DNA of 64,000 bases, from positions 1-64,000 of the forward strand of contig WHSZ01000007.1 of assembly GCA_009379845.1 (NCBI GenBank), given 5' to 3'. Positions 24,372 through 33,038 of this stretch are shown in pieces (within the stretch, counting starts at the first letter, position 1; each line of letters starts with the position of its first letter). The notes under the pieces were generated by a model that was given only the letters and a program-made list of their open reading frames with translations, was not told the DNA's origin and searched no databases. A program made the translations under genes and the position numbers. The DNA is from Pseudonocardiaceae bacterium (GTDB taxonomy: Bacteria > Actinomycetota > Actinomycetes > Mycobacteriales > Pseudonocardiaceae).

Positions 24372-24691
24372 GGCCGCACGTTACCCGCGGGATGGAGAAG
24401 ATCACCTCGGGTTGCCCCGCGCGGTCGCGGGCATTGTAGGGGCGCCAGGCGGAGGCGGAGATCACCGGTTCGATTTCGTTATTCACATGCAACGTCTATT
24501 CAGGACAGAACCGTTGCTCAGCACGAATACGCGGGTCTGCGGTACAGCGGTCGGCACGGTCGCATAGGCTCCGCGCCGAACGAGCTATCTGCGCAGGTTC
24601 GGCGTTTAGCGCCACTTGTGTATTTCTGATCGTTCACGGGAGACTTCCCGTCGACAAAATAATGAGGTCTGCGTAAGGGAGGCGCTGTCCA
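24372..24691 (+). promoter_or_regulatory. 320-bp divergent intergenic region before the BCCT transporter
   Basis: No gene is supported. It must hold promoters for the CPBP gene (leftward) and the BCCT transporter (rightward). The AT-rich stretch around 24655-24670 and GGGAGG at 24676-24681 mark the transporter's start region. No clear operator was recognised. Confidence 0.35.
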
Positions 24692-26404
24692 GTGGCTACT
24701 AAGCCAGACGACAAGCCACGCGCCGAAGGAGCGGAACCGGGTGCGACGCCGAAGAGCTCGATCGCACCACGGGTCTTCTGGCCCGCGGCGATAATCATCC
24801 TGGCCTTCGTTGTCTTCACGGTGAGCGCGCCGGGAACGGCGGAGAACATCATCTCCGCGATCCAGGAAAGCATCATCGGCGGCTTCGGTTGGTATTACAC
24901 GCTGATCGTGTCGGCGTTCGTGGTGTTCTCGATTTGGCTGGGTCTCGGCCACTTCGGTGACATCAAGCTCGGTCCGGACGACGAGGAACCGGAGTTCAGC
25001 AGGTTCTCGTGGTTCGCGATGCTGTTCGCCGCCGGTATGGGTATCGGCCTGATGTTCTTCGGGGTCGCCGAGCCGCTGACCCACTTCGCGAGCCCCAAGC
25101 CGGGCACCGGCGGGGGAACCCCAGGGGAGAACGCCCAGCAGGCGCTTGTGCAGACGTTCCTGCACTGGGGCATCCACCCCTGGGCGATCTACGTCGTGGT
25201 CGGCCTGGGGATCGCGTACATGGTGCACCGGAAGAACCAGCCGATCTCGATCCGCTGGATCCTGCGGCCGGTGTTCGGCGATCGGGTGAAGGGCTGGATC
25301 GGCGACGTCATCGATATCGCCGCGATCGTCGGCACGCTGTTCGGTGTCGCCACCTCGCTCGGCATCGGCGTGACCCAGATCGGGGCCGGGCTGAACTTCC
25401 TCGAAGTCATCGAGGAGCCGGGCAACCTGACCTACGTCATCCTGATCGGCGCCATCACGTTGCTCGCGATCACCTCGGTGGTCACCGGTGTGAAGAAGGG
25501 CATCAAATGGTTGTCCAACATCAACATCGGTCTCGCGGGCGCCCTACTGATCTTCGTGATCATCGCGGGGCCGACGCTGTTCATCTTCCGGGATTCGGTG
25601 CAGTCGGTGGGGCTCTACCTGCAGAACTTGCTGCAGCTGAGCTTCGACACCACGGCGATGCAGGCCGACGACGGAGTCGACTGGCAGGCCGATAACGCTA
25701 TCTTCTACTGGGGCTGGTGGATTTCCTGGTCGCCGTTCGTCGGCGTGTTCATCGCGCGTGTTTCGCGTGGGCGTACCGTCCGCGAGTTCGTCGCCGCGGT
25801 GCTGCTGGTGCCAACGCTGATCTCGATCGTGTGGTTCACCACGCTCGGTGGCACCGCCCTTGCCAGGGAGCTGTTCGGTAACGGTGGCCTGATAGAGAAC
25901 GGCGAGGTGGATTCCAACACCGCGCTGTTCGACATGCTGGAAGGCCTGCCAGGCGGGTCTATCGCGGCCGGCGTCGCGGTGATCCTTGTGGTGCTGTTCT
26001 TCGTCACGTCGTCCGACTCCGGATCACTCGTGGTGGACATGCTCGCCTCCGGTGGTGATCCGGAGCCACCGACCTGGAGCCGGGTGTTCTGGGCCTCGAT
26101 GGAGGGCGCGGTAGCCATCGCGCTGCTGCTTGCCGGTGGACTCGTGGCACTGCAGACGATGGCGATCGTGATCGCGTTGCCGTTCAGTGTCGTCATCGTG
26201 CTGATGTGCGTGGCGATCTACAAGCAGTTCAGCTCGGAACGTAAGACGCAGCTGCGCATCCAGCGTCGACTGCAGCAGCAGGAGCTCACCGAGCATGTCA
26301 CCGAGAGCTTGATCGACGAGGGGTTGGTCGAGCCGAACGGTGGCAGCGCTTCGGACACCGGCTCGGGCGCCGGCACCGGCCAGCGAGGTGGTGAGAGCAG
26401 CTAA
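24692..26404 (+). CDS. BCCT family transporter (betaine/carnitine/choline uptake)
   Basis: A 570-residue protein with 12 predicted helices, importing glycine betaine or another quaternary ammonium compound with Na+ or H+. The Gly-rich helix MGIGLMFFGVAEP and the BCCT signature GWWISWSPFVGVFIARVSRGRT are intact; aromatic residues of the substrate box lie in the latter. The polar N- and C-terminal tails (last about 60 residues rich in Gln/Gly) resemble the osmosensing tails of BetP. GTG 24692 has GGGAGG about 10 nt upstream. It is likely osmotically regulated, by family precedent. Confidence 0.92.
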   Translation: MATKPDDKPRAEGAEPGATPKSSIAPRVFWPAAIIILAFVVFTVSAPGTAENIISAIQESIIGGFGWYYTLIVSAFVVFSIWLGLGHFGDIKLGPDDEEPEFSRFSWFAMLFAAGMGIGLMFFGVAEPLTHFASPKPGTGGGTPGENAQQALVQTFLHWGIHPWAIYVVVGLGIAYMVHRKNQPISIRWILRPVFGDRVKGWIGDVIDIAAIVGTLFGVATSLGIGVTQIGAGLNFLEVIEEPGNLTYVILIGAITLLAITSVVTGVKKGIKWLSNINIGLAGALLIFVIIAGPTLFIFRDSVQSVGLYLQNLLQLSFDTTAMQADDGVDWQADNAIFYWGWWISWSPFVGVFIARVSRGRTVREFVAAVLLVPTLISIVWFTTLGGTALARELFGNGGLIENGEVDSNTALFDMLEGLPGGSIAAGVAVILVVLFFVTSSDSGSLVVDMLASGGDPEPPTWSRVFWASMEGAVAIALLLAGGLVALQTMAIVIALPFSVVIVLMCVAIYKQFSSERKTQLRIQRRLQQQELTEHVTESLIDEGLVEPNGGSASDTGSGAGTGQRGGESS

Positions 26405-26461
26405 TCGGAGGTAAAGGCGGCGAGCGGTGCCCCGCGTCCCGGGGGCGCTAGGGTCGAAGTC

Positions 26462-26923
26462 ATGACGCGCAAGATCGCGACCGCGGACGCGGTGGACTTC
26501 GACCAGCTCGCCGCCTTTCTTCGTGCCCGGCACCGCGCGATCCTGGTGACCGGTCGTGCCGACGGGCGCCCGCAACTGTCCCCGGTGACATGTGGGCTGG
26601 ATTCGCAGGCGCGGATCGTGGTTTCCAGCTACCCGCGGCGCGCCAAGATACGCAACCTCCGCAAGGACGCGCGGGCTTCGGTGTGCGTGCTCTCCGACGA
26701 ATGGGACGGCCCGTGGGCGCAGGTGGACGGGAGCGCTGAGGTGCTCGACCTGCCGGACTCGGTTGAGCCGCTTGTGGAGTACTTCCGGTCCATCTCGGGC
26801 GAGCATCCGGATTGGGACGAGTACCGGGAAGCCATGCGGCGGCAGGGCAAATCCTTGATTCGGGTGACCATCGAGCACTGGGGGCCGATCGCGACCGGCG
26901 GCTTCCCGCCCGAGCTCGCCTAA
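26462..26923 (+). CDS. PPOX-class F420/FMN-dependent oxidoreductase-like protein
   Basis: A 153-residue split-barrel flavin-binding fold protein of the pyridoxamine-phosphate-oxidase superfamily. Features are LVTGRADGRPQLSPV and VVSSYPRRAKIRNLRKDARASVCVLSD, typical of actinobacterial F420- or FMN-binding members (TIGR03618-like). The reaction is unknown. Its end overlaps the convergent DUF2470 gene by 4 bp. Confidence 0.85.
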   Translation: MTRKIATADAVDFDQLAAFLRARHRAILVTGRADGRPQLSPVTCGLDSQARIVVSSYPRRAKIRNLRKDARASVCVLSDEWDGPWAQVDGSAEVLDLPDSVEPLVEYFRSISGEHPDWDEYREAMRRQGKSLIRVTIEHWGPIATGGFPPELA

Positions 26924-27711
26924 GTGGCGTAGGCGAGGAACGGGCAGCCGAGCAGCTGGCGCAACTCGACGGCGAGCTCCTGCTGGGTGCGCACGGTGCG
27001 GGAGAACGCCAGCCGCACGTCGTGGTCGTCGCCGAGCATCTCCACCCGTAGCCGGAAGCCGAAACGGTCGAGCCCGAGCGGGCGGATATGGCCGCCGCGC
27101 AACGGCGCCGGCAGGTGCTTGGCGAGCAGCCCGACCACGTCCGGGTGGGAAAGCTCGAGGTGCCGCAGCCACTCGTTCTCGTGGCCGCAGAACGGATCCG
27201 GCTCTGCTTCGGTGAACGTGGACGGGCGCAGCGAGTGGGTGCCTTCCGCGTCGGCGAGCACGATGGACGCCGGTGTCAGCCGCAGCAGGCTGGCGCCGTG
27301 CCCGATGTCCAGCAGTCGTGGATCCGGCCGGTCCTCGGCAAAGGTAGCCGCGCGATGCCGTGCGGCCTTGGTGGTCAGCGGGCGCACCCAGCCGGTGATC
27401 CACAGCAGGCCACGGATCGGCTCGCGGAGCGGGACGGGCGCCTGGTCGGCGATCTCCAGGATCACCGTCAACTCGTGCCGTGGCGCCTGCCAGGCCTGTG
27501 CGACGAGTTGATGCTCGTCTTCGAGCAGCAGGCTGGTCGTGCCGTCCGGGTGCACGTGATGCAGCAGCGGGCTCACCCGGTTGGCATCCTCGCCGCGGTC
27601 CCCAGAGGGCATCAGGTTCGCGCGTCCGCCGCGCGCGGCGATGGTGCGGGCGCGTTCCGCGGGCTGTGGTGCCGGCGGGCGCCGCCCTGCCGATACTTCG
27701 ATCTCGCTCAC
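26920..27711 (-). CDS. DUF2470 domain protein, iron-regulated (heme-utilisation-like)
   Basis: A 263-residue soluble protein. The C-terminal part (about 175-255: RHLELSHPDVVGLLAKHL, RPLGLDRFGFRLRV) matches DUF2470, often fused to or near split-barrel heme-degrading proteins. The N-terminal part is uncharacterised. The GTG start follows GGGAGG by 7 nt, and a 15/19 match to the IdeR iron box lies at 27726-27744, only 15 bp upstream, so it should be repressed when iron is plentiful. A role in iron or heme acquisition fits but is inferred. Confidence 0.82.
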   Translation of the reverse strand: MSEIEVSAGRRPPAPQPAERARTIAARGGRANLMPSGDRGEDANRVSPLLHHVHPDGTTSLLLEDEHQLVAQAWQAPRHELTVILEIADQAPVPLREPIRGLLWITGWVRPLTTKAARHRAATFAEDRPDPRLLDIGHGASLLRLTPASIVLADAEGTHSLRPSTFTEAEPDPFCGHENEWLRHLELSHPDVVGLLAKHLPAPLRGGHIRPLGLDRFGFRLRVEMLGDDHDVRLAFSRTVRTQQELAVELRQLLGCPFLAYAT

Positions 27712-27725
27712 CAGTTACCTCCCAC

Positions 27726-27744
27726 TTAGGTAAGCCTAACCTTG
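27726..27744 (-). promoter_or_regulatory. IdeR/DtxR iron box upstream of the DUF2470 gene
   Basis: TTAGGTAAGCCTAACCTTG matches the iron-box consensus TTAGGTTAGGCTAACCTAA at 15 of 19 positions. It lies between the DUF2470 start and the divergent DJ-1 gene, closer to DUF2470. Confidence 0.82.
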
Positions 27745-27860
27745 ACTGCCCGTGGACGGAAGTGGGTCGCGCCTTTTCCTGCCAAGCCTTTCCCGGCACC
27801 GCCTCGTGCCGGCGAAAAATGCGCTTGGGGCGAGCCTGCCACGGGTGCTGGGATGGGGCC

Positions 27861-28472
27861 ATGGCCGAACCGGAGGACGCCGCGACGAAGCACATCGGGA
27901 TCCTGCTGTTTCCGAATGTCGAGGAGCTGGATGCGATCGGGCCGTGGGAGGTCCTGGCGTTCTGGACCCGGGAATTTCCGGACGACGGCTACGCGGTGTC
28001 CACGCTCGCGCGGGACGGCGGGTTGGTCGGGTGCGCGAAAGGGTTGACGGTTCGGGCGGACCATTCGTTCGGCTCGGCGCCGGCGTATGACGTGCTGCTA
28101 CATCCCGGCGGCAAGGGAACCCGGCCACAGCTGACCGACGAGGAACACCTCGCGTGGGTGCGCGCGCAGCGGGAGTCCGTGCCGCTGATGACGAGCGTGT
28201 GTACCGGTTCGCTGGTCTACGCGGCTGCCGGGTTGCTGGCCGGGCGTCCGGCCACCACGCACTGGCGTTCCCTCGACCTGCTCGCCGAGCTGGACCCGAG
28301 CGTGCGGGTGCGGGCCGACGATCGGTTCGTGGACGACGGCGACGTGGTCACCTCCGCCGGTGTCTCGGCCGGCATCGACATGGCCCTGCACCTGGTGGCG
28401 CGGCTGGCCGGCGAGCAGCGGGCCCGCGAGGTACGGCGCGGAATTCAGTACGACCCTCGGCCGCCGGTGTGA
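27861..28472 (+). CDS. DJ-1/PfpI family protein
   Basis: A 203-residue class I glutamine-amidotransferase-like fold. VEELDAIGPWEVLAF starts the domain, and the nucleophile-elbow Cys sits in SVCTGSLVYAAAGLL, with TTHWRSLDLL nearby. These are typical of the ThiJ/isonitrile hydratase-like branch. ATG 27861 is chosen because upstream in-frame sequence is antisense to the DUF2470 gene. The substrate is unknown. It is divergent from the iron-regulated gene but separated from the box by 117 bp. Confidence 0.87.
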   Translation: MAEPEDAATKHIGILLFPNVEELDAIGPWEVLAFWTREFPDDGYAVSTLARDGGLVGCAKGLTVRADHSFGSAPAYDVLLHPGGKGTRPQLTDEEHLAWVRAQRESVPLMTSVCTGSLVYAAAGLLAGRPATTHWRSLDLLAELDPSVRVRADDRFVDDGDVVTSAGVSAGIDMALHLVARLAGEQRAREVRRGIQYDPRPPV

Positions 28473-28537
28473 ACGCCGAGCACCGTTGCGAGCAACGCGG
28501 TGCCCGGCTCGGTGTCGCCGAGTCGGGCACCGGCACC

Positions 28538-29707
28538 TCAGCCGCGCGCCCAGGACCACGCGTAGCCGGGGTCCTCGCAGTCGTCGGCCGCCTCGCCCAG
28601 CTCGAGCGGGCGGAAGGTGTCCACCATGACCGCGGTCTCGTCGAAGTAGTCCGCCCCCAGCGACGCCTCCGCGGCGCCGGGCTGCGGGCCGTGCGTGCAG
28701 CCGGACGGGTGCAACGACAGCGAGCCGAGGCCGATCCCGGATCCCTTGCGCGCCTCGTAGTTGCCACCCACGTAGAACATCAGCTCGTCGGAGTCCACGT
28801 TCGCGTGGTTGTACGGCACCGGCACGGACAGCGGGTGATAGTCCACCTTCCGCGGGCAGAATGAGCAGACCACGAAGTTCGGGCCCTCGAAGGTCTGGTG
28901 CACGGGCGGCGGCTGGTGCACCCGCCCGGTGATCGGCTCGAAATCGCGGATGTTGAACGCCCACGGGTACAAGCAACCGTCCCAGCCGACCACGTCGAAC
29001 GGGTGGTGCGCGTAGGTGAAGCGGGTAAGGCCCGTCCGGTGCCGCACCAGCACGTCCACGTCCGAATCGTCCATCAGTAGCGGCTCGGTGGGGCCGCGCT
29101 GATCGCGCTCGCAGTACGGCGCCTGCTCGAGGAACTGCCCCTTCGCGGACAGGTACCGTCGTGGCGGGCCGATGTGCCCGACCGCCTCAAGGATGTAGAG
29201 CCGCATCGGCTCCGCGGTGCCGGGCACCACCCGGTAGGTGCACGAGGTCGGCACCACCAGGTAGTCGCCTTCGTCCACGGTCAGCGCGCCGTAGACCGTC
29301 TCGACCGTCCCGGAGCCACCGTGCACGTACAGCAGTTCGTCGCCCGCGGCGTTGCGGTAAAGCGGGCTCGGGGTCCGCGCGGCCACGAAGCAGATCGACA
29401 CGTCGGCGTTGCCGAACAACCGTCGCCTGCCGGTCACCGCGTCGACGTCCGGCTCGGCCCAGGTGAGGTCCTGGGTACGGAAGTGCCGAGGCTTGAGCGG
29501 CAGGTTCGGCCGTACCTCGCCACGCTTGTCCTCCACGGTCTGCGAGTCGACGATCGCGGTTGGCAGGTGCCGGTGATACAGCAGCGCGGAGTCCGCGGAG
29601 AATCCCTCCACCCCCATCAATTCCTCGGCATAGAGCCCGCCGTCCGGCTTGCGGAACTGGGTATGCCGCTTGGGCGGAATCTCACCTACGCGTCGGTAGT
29701 ACGGCAT
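28538..29707 (-). CDS. hmgA: homogentisate 1,2-dioxygenase
   Basis: A 389-residue cupin enzyme that opens the ring of homogentisate in tyrosine/phenylalanine catabolism. Family segments are the N-terminal MPYYRRVGEIPPKRHTQFR, FVVCSFCPRKVDYHP, SDELMFYVGG (ligand Glu) and HPSGCTHGPQPG (ligand His), consistent with the Fe(II) site. It is the shorter actinobacterial form. GGAGG 5 nt upstream fixes ATG 29707 over an in-frame ATG at 29755. It is divergent from a conserved-looking partner gene and an IclR regulator; maleylacetoacetate isomerase and fumarylacetoacetase are not in the window. Confidence 0.93.
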   Translation of the reverse strand: MPYYRRVGEIPPKRHTQFRKPDGGLYAEELMGVEGFSADSALLYHRHLPTAIVDSQTVEDKRGEVRPNLPLKPRHFRTQDLTWAEPDVDAVTGRRRLFGNADVSICFVAARTPSPLYRNAAGDELLYVHGGSGTVETVYGALTVDEGDYLVVPTSCTYRVVPGTAEPMRLYILEAVGHIGPPRRYLSAKGQFLEQAPYCERDQRGPTEPLLMDDSDVDVLVRHRTGLTRFTYAHHPFDVVGWDGCLYPWAFNIRDFEPITGRVHQPPPVHQTFEGPNFVVCSFCPRKVDYHPLSVPVPYNHANVDSDELMFYVGGNYEARKGSGIGLGSLSLHPSGCTHGPQPGAAEASLGADYFDETAVMVDTFRPLELGEAADDCEDPGYAWSWARG

Positions 29708-29773
29708 CGGAACCTCCGGCTTGCGCCGCCGAGACTGCGTCCGATTATCGGACATCTTTGTTCAGTTGGTGGT

Positions 29774-29786
29774 ACGCTATTAGCGT
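29774..29786. promoter_or_regulatory. palindrome ACGCTA-T-TAGCGT, candidate operator of the homogentisate locus
   Basis: A perfect 6-bp inverted repeat with one central base lies between hmgA and the divergent gene, overlapping the latter's GTG start. An IclR regulator is encoded in the same cluster. Binding is inference. Confidence 0.45.
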
Positions 29787-30663
29787 GTCAGCCGTGTCAA
29801 GCGCTGCCGAATTGCATGCCCCTGGACCACGCGGCATTCCGCCCCTGCTGGCGCGACTTGTCGACGATGCGGCGCTGTTCCCGCCGAGCAACGCGACGAT
29901 GTCGGACGCCATCCATGCCCACCTTGAAGCCCGTGCCAGCGAGCGGGCCGGGGTATACAGCCTGTTTCTCTGCCCCGCGTCCCGGTTACCGGAACTGATC
30001 ACTGAGTTGATCAAGGCCAAGCCGGTCAAGCCGATCGGACTGTCCCTGGTGATCGACACCGGGCTGGGCGGCGTACCCAAGGCGATCTCCATCGTGGAGT
30101 CCCGCAGCGAGTTGCTCGCACTGCGCATGGTGGAGATGCCCGCTCCGTCCGATGTGGACGAGGTCTGGCTGGAACGCGTCTCCGAGTTCGTGCCGGAGGA
30201 CGTGATCCGCGTGGTGGAACCCCGGCGCGGTGGATCCGAGTGGCTGGACGGTGTTCGGCGCGTTGTCGAGCACGGCAGCTGGCCGAAGGTTCGCTGCGGT
30301 GGGGCGAGCACGGAGAATTTTCCGAGTGTGGACGAGCTGGCGGATTTCCTTTCCGTGGTGGCCGGCGCGTCGAGTGCCACGTTCAAGGCGACCTCCGGGC
30401 TGCACCGCGCCGTGCGGCACACCGATCCGGACAGCGGTTTCGTGCACCACGGCTTCGTGAACCTGCTGGTCGCCGCCGCCCGCACGCTGTCGGGCAACGA
30501 TGTCCGTGATGCGTTGACCTGCACGGACGGCGCTGCTCTCGCGGACGAGGTGCTGGGTTTGTCCGATCAGGCTGCCCGCGCCGTGCGTGGCCTTTGCGCG
30601 TCTTTCGGGTCCGGATCGCTGTACGAGCCGGTCGCGGATCTGGAAGAGCTGGGCCTGTTGTGA
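29785..30663 (+). CDS. uncharacterised protein of the homogentisate locus
   Basis: A 292-residue soluble protein. It has alternating hydrophobic strands and helices suggestive of a TIM-barrel-like fold, with conserved-looking motifs DDAALFPPSNAT near the N-terminus, KVRCGG in the middle and FKATSGLHRAVRHTD...FVHHGFVNLL late. The Lys in FKAT and the His pair are candidate catalytic residues. No function is assigned. It lies between hmgA and the IclR regulator, so a role in or near homogentisate degradation is plausible. GTG 29785 has no ribosome site and may be leaderless. Confidence 0.75.
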   Translation: MSAVSSAAELHAPGPRGIPPLLARLVDDAALFPPSNATMSDAIHAHLEARASERAGVYSLFLCPASRLPELITELIKAKPVKPIGLSLVIDTGLGGVPKAISIVESRSELLALRMVEMPAPSDVDEVWLERVSEFVPEDVIRVVEPRRGGSEWLDGVRRVVEHGSWPKVRCGGASTENFPSVDELADFLSVVAGASSATFKATSGLHRAVRHTDPDSGFVHHGFVNLLVAAARTLSGNDVRDALTCTDGAALADEVLGLSDQAARAVRGLCASFGSGSLYEPVADLEELGLL

Positions 30664-30722
30664 CGGAGTTGCTGTGACGGTTGCTGTGACGGGGTCGTTG
30701 TTACGGGGTTGCCGTGACGGAT
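30660..30722 (+). repeat. imperfect short tandem repeat before the IclR gene
   Basis: Four to five degenerate copies of a unit resembling GTTGCTGTGACGG fill the gap between the uncharacterised gene and the IclR regulator, the last containing the regulator's GTG start. It may create alternative starts or a binding array, or may be slippage-derived. Confidence 0.6.
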
Positions 30723-31361
30723 AAGGCCGCGCCCGGCGGCGAGAGCTCGCTGACCTTGCAGCGCGGGCTGGCGTTGCTGCAGGCCGTGGCCGACACCGAA
30801 ACCGAGGCGGTCAGCATCAGTGAGCTGGCGACCGCGATCGGCGCGAGCAGGGCGGCAGTGTACCGGTTGCTGGCGCCGCTGTCCGAGCGTGGCCTGATCT
30901 GGCGGGACGGCACGAAGGTGCGCCTCGGGCTGGGGCTGCTGGTGCTCGCCTCCCGGGTGTTTCCGCAGCTTCGTGCGGTGGCGATCCCGATCCTGCGGGA
31001 GCTGGCCGAGACGGTGGGCGCCACCGCGCACCTGAGCGTGGCGGACGGCGACGAGGTGCAGCCGGTCGCGGTGGTCGAGCCGTCCTGGACGTCGTTCCAC
31101 GTCGGCTACCGGGTGGGCAGCAAGCACTCGATCGGCCGCGGCGCGGCGGGCAAGGCGCTGCTGTTGCCGGTCGACGGTCCACAATGGGCGGAGTCGACCG
31201 GCGAGCTGGAGCCCGGCGCTTCCGGGGTGGCCGCACCGGTGCGTGACCTGCACGGGTTGCGAGCCAGCGTCGGTGTGGTCTCGTTGGAACCGCTGCACGC
31301 GGACACCGTAGGCCCGCACATCGTGCGTACGGCGGAGCTTATCGCCGCCGCGCTGCGCTAG
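30714..31361 (+). CDS. IclR family transcriptional regulator
   Basis: A 215-residue regulator. A winged helix-turn-helix (about 12-72: LTLQRGLALLQAVAD, ISELATAIGASRAAVYRLL) precedes an IclR effector-binding domain (about 85-210, with GYRVGSKHSIGRGAAGKALLL). It is slightly short for the family (about 250), owing to a compressed C-terminal domain. Its position next to hmgA suggests control of homogentisate catabolism by an aromatic effector. GTG 30714 lies in the tandem repeat. The stop directly abuts palindromic repeat copy B. Confidence 0.88.
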   Translation: MTDKAAPGGESSLTLQRGLALLQAVADTETEAVSISELATAIGASRAAVYRLLAPLSERGLIWRDGTKVRLGLGLLVLASRVFPQLRAVAIPILRELAETVGATAHLSVADGDEVQPVAVVEPSWTSFHVGYRVGSKHSIGRGAAGKALLLPVDGPQWAESTGELEPGASGVAAPVRDLHGLRASVGVVSLEPLHADTVGPHIVRTAELIAAALR

Positions 31362-31407
31362 CTCGTGAGTCTTTTTAGGTGCTATAACCCTGGAAAAGAC
31401 TCACGAG
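31362..31407 (+). repeat. palindromic repeat copy B with GGTGCTATAACCC core
   Basis: Arms CTCGTGAGTCTTTT and AAAAGACTCACGAG flank AGGTGCTATAACCC (31377-31390). It starts at the base after the IclR stop codon and probably terminates that transcript before the cyd operon. Confidence 0.8.
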
Positions 31408-31485
31408 GGGCGGGACGTAAGTCCCGCCCCTGACGGGACCCCGGTACCTACCGGGGCTTGGCGGGCGTCGAGCAATATCGACCTC

Positions 31486-33030
31486 GTGGACGTACTCGAG
31501 CTCGCGCGGTGGCAATTCGGTATCACCACCGTCTACCACTTCCTGATGGTTCCGTTGACCATCGGATTGTCGGTGCTGGTCGCCGGGATGCAAACGGCTT
31601 GGGTGCGGACCGGCAAGGTCCAGTACCTGAAGATGACCAAGTTCTGGGGCAAGCTGCTGCTGGTCAACTTCGCCATGGGCGTGGTAACCGGAATCGTCCA
31701 GGAATTCCAGTTTGGCATGGCGTGGAGCGAGTATTCCCGATTCGTCGGGGACGTATTCGGCGCACCGCTCGCGATGGAGGGGCTGGTCGCGTTCTTCGTC
31801 GAATCGACGTTCCTGGGACTGTGGATCTTCGGCTGGGATCGGCTGTCCAAGAAGGTGCACCTGGCCTGCGCGTGGGCGTTTTCCCTTGCCACGATCGCCT
31901 CGGCGTATTTCATTCTGGCCGCGAACTCGTGGATGCAGCACCCGGTTGGTGCGGAGTTCGTGGACGGCAGGCCGAGGCTCACGTCGATCTGGGCGGTGCT
32001 GGGGAACAGCACGGTGCTCGCCGCGTTCCCGCACGCCATCGCGGGCGCGTTCGGGGTCGCCGCGGCGTTCCTGGTCGGCATCGCCGCGTGGCACCTGTGG
32101 CGCAAGCACCGGGACGGCAACGGGGACCCGGAGGACGGGACCGCCGACGAACGTAGCACTGCGGAGGCGGAAGATCGCAGAGTCTGGCGCGGTTCGGTGC
32201 GGGTGGGCGGCTGGGTCGGTCTGGTGTCCTTCGCGGTTCTCGCGATCAGCGGTGACTTCCAGGGCAAGCTGATGTTCGACCAGCAGCCGATGAAGATGGC
32301 ATCCGCGGAAGCGTTGTGCAGCACCGAATCCCCCGCCGGCTTCTCGGTGTTCGCCTACGGTGACGTGGCGCGGCCGGACTGCGAGAACGTCAAGTCGTTC
32401 ACCGTGCCGACGCTGCTGTCCTTCCTGGCGAACGGCGACTTCGCAAGCGAGGTCAAAGGCGTCGAGCAGCTGATCGACGAGTACGGCGCGAAGTACGGAA
32501 CGCACTATCCGGACGATCCGCGGCTGGGCGAGCTCGCCGGTCAACCCGTCGATTACGTGCCGAACCTGCCGGTGACCTACTGGGGATTCCGGTTGATGAT
32601 CGGATTCGGGGCGCTGGCAACCGCCGCGGCCGCGTGGGTGCTGTGGCTGACCAGAAGGGACCGGATCCCGCGCACCAAGTGGTTCCCGCGGTTGGCGCTG
32701 GCCGGTATCGCGACACCGTTCCTCGCCAACAGCTTCGGCTGGATCTTCACCGAGATGGGGCGGCAGCCGTTCGTGGTGGTACCGAACCCGAACCCGTCCG
32801 GTGTGGACGGTGTGTGGATGTACACCGCGCAGGGGGTTTCCGGGCTGACCGCGGGTGAGGTGCTCGCCTCCCTGATCACGTTGACCCTGGTGTACGGCGT
32901 GCTGGCCGGGATCGAGGTGTTCCTGATGGTGCGGTACGCGCGGGCAGGGGTAGCGGGCGTGATGCCGCCCGAAGAGCCAACGGACGACGAGTCGGGCGAG
33001 TCGGGCGACACGCTCGCCTTCGCGTACTAG
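31486..33030 (+). CDS. cydA: cytochrome bd ubiquinol/menaquinol oxidase subunit I
   Basis: A 514-residue integral membrane heme subunit of cytochrome bd, which reduces O2 at high affinity without proton pumping. The N-terminal LARWQFGITTVYHFLMVPLTIG includes the heme b595 His, and FGMAWSEYSRFVGDVFGAPLAMEG follows. The GRQPF quinol-loop motif and the C-terminal helices are present. GTG 31486 starts the operon cydA-cydB-cydDC. Neighbouring sensor kinase and NarL-type regulator genes suggest redox or oxygen control. Confidence 0.96.
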   Translation: MDVLELARWQFGITTVYHFLMVPLTIGLSVLVAGMQTAWVRTGKVQYLKMTKFWGKLLLVNFAMGVVTGIVQEFQFGMAWSEYSRFVGDVFGAPLAMEGLVAFFVESTFLGLWIFGWDRLSKKVHLACAWAFSLATIASAYFILAANSWMQHPVGAEFVDGRPRLTSIWAVLGNSTVLAAFPHAIAGAFGVAAAFLVGIAAWHLWRKHRDGNGDPEDGTADERSTAEAEDRRVWRGSVRVGGWVGLVSFAVLAISGDFQGKLMFDQQPMKMASAEALCSTESPAGFSVFAYGDVARPDCENVKSFTVPTLLSFLANGDFASEVKGVEQLIDEYGAKYGTHYPDDPRLGELAGQPVDYVPNLPVTYWGFRLMIGFGALATAAAAWVLWLTRRDRIPRTKWFPRLALAGIATPFLANSFGWIFTEMGRQPFVVVPNPNPSGVDGVWMYTAQGVSGLTAGEVLASLITLTLVYGVLAGIEVFLMVRYARAGVAGVMPPEEPTDDESGESGDTLAFAY

Positions 33031-33038
33031 GGGTTGTG

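Noticed and set aside
26024-27895. 623-codon minus-strand ORF
   Set aside because: It spans several real genes on both strands and its composition is that of an out-of-frame shadow.
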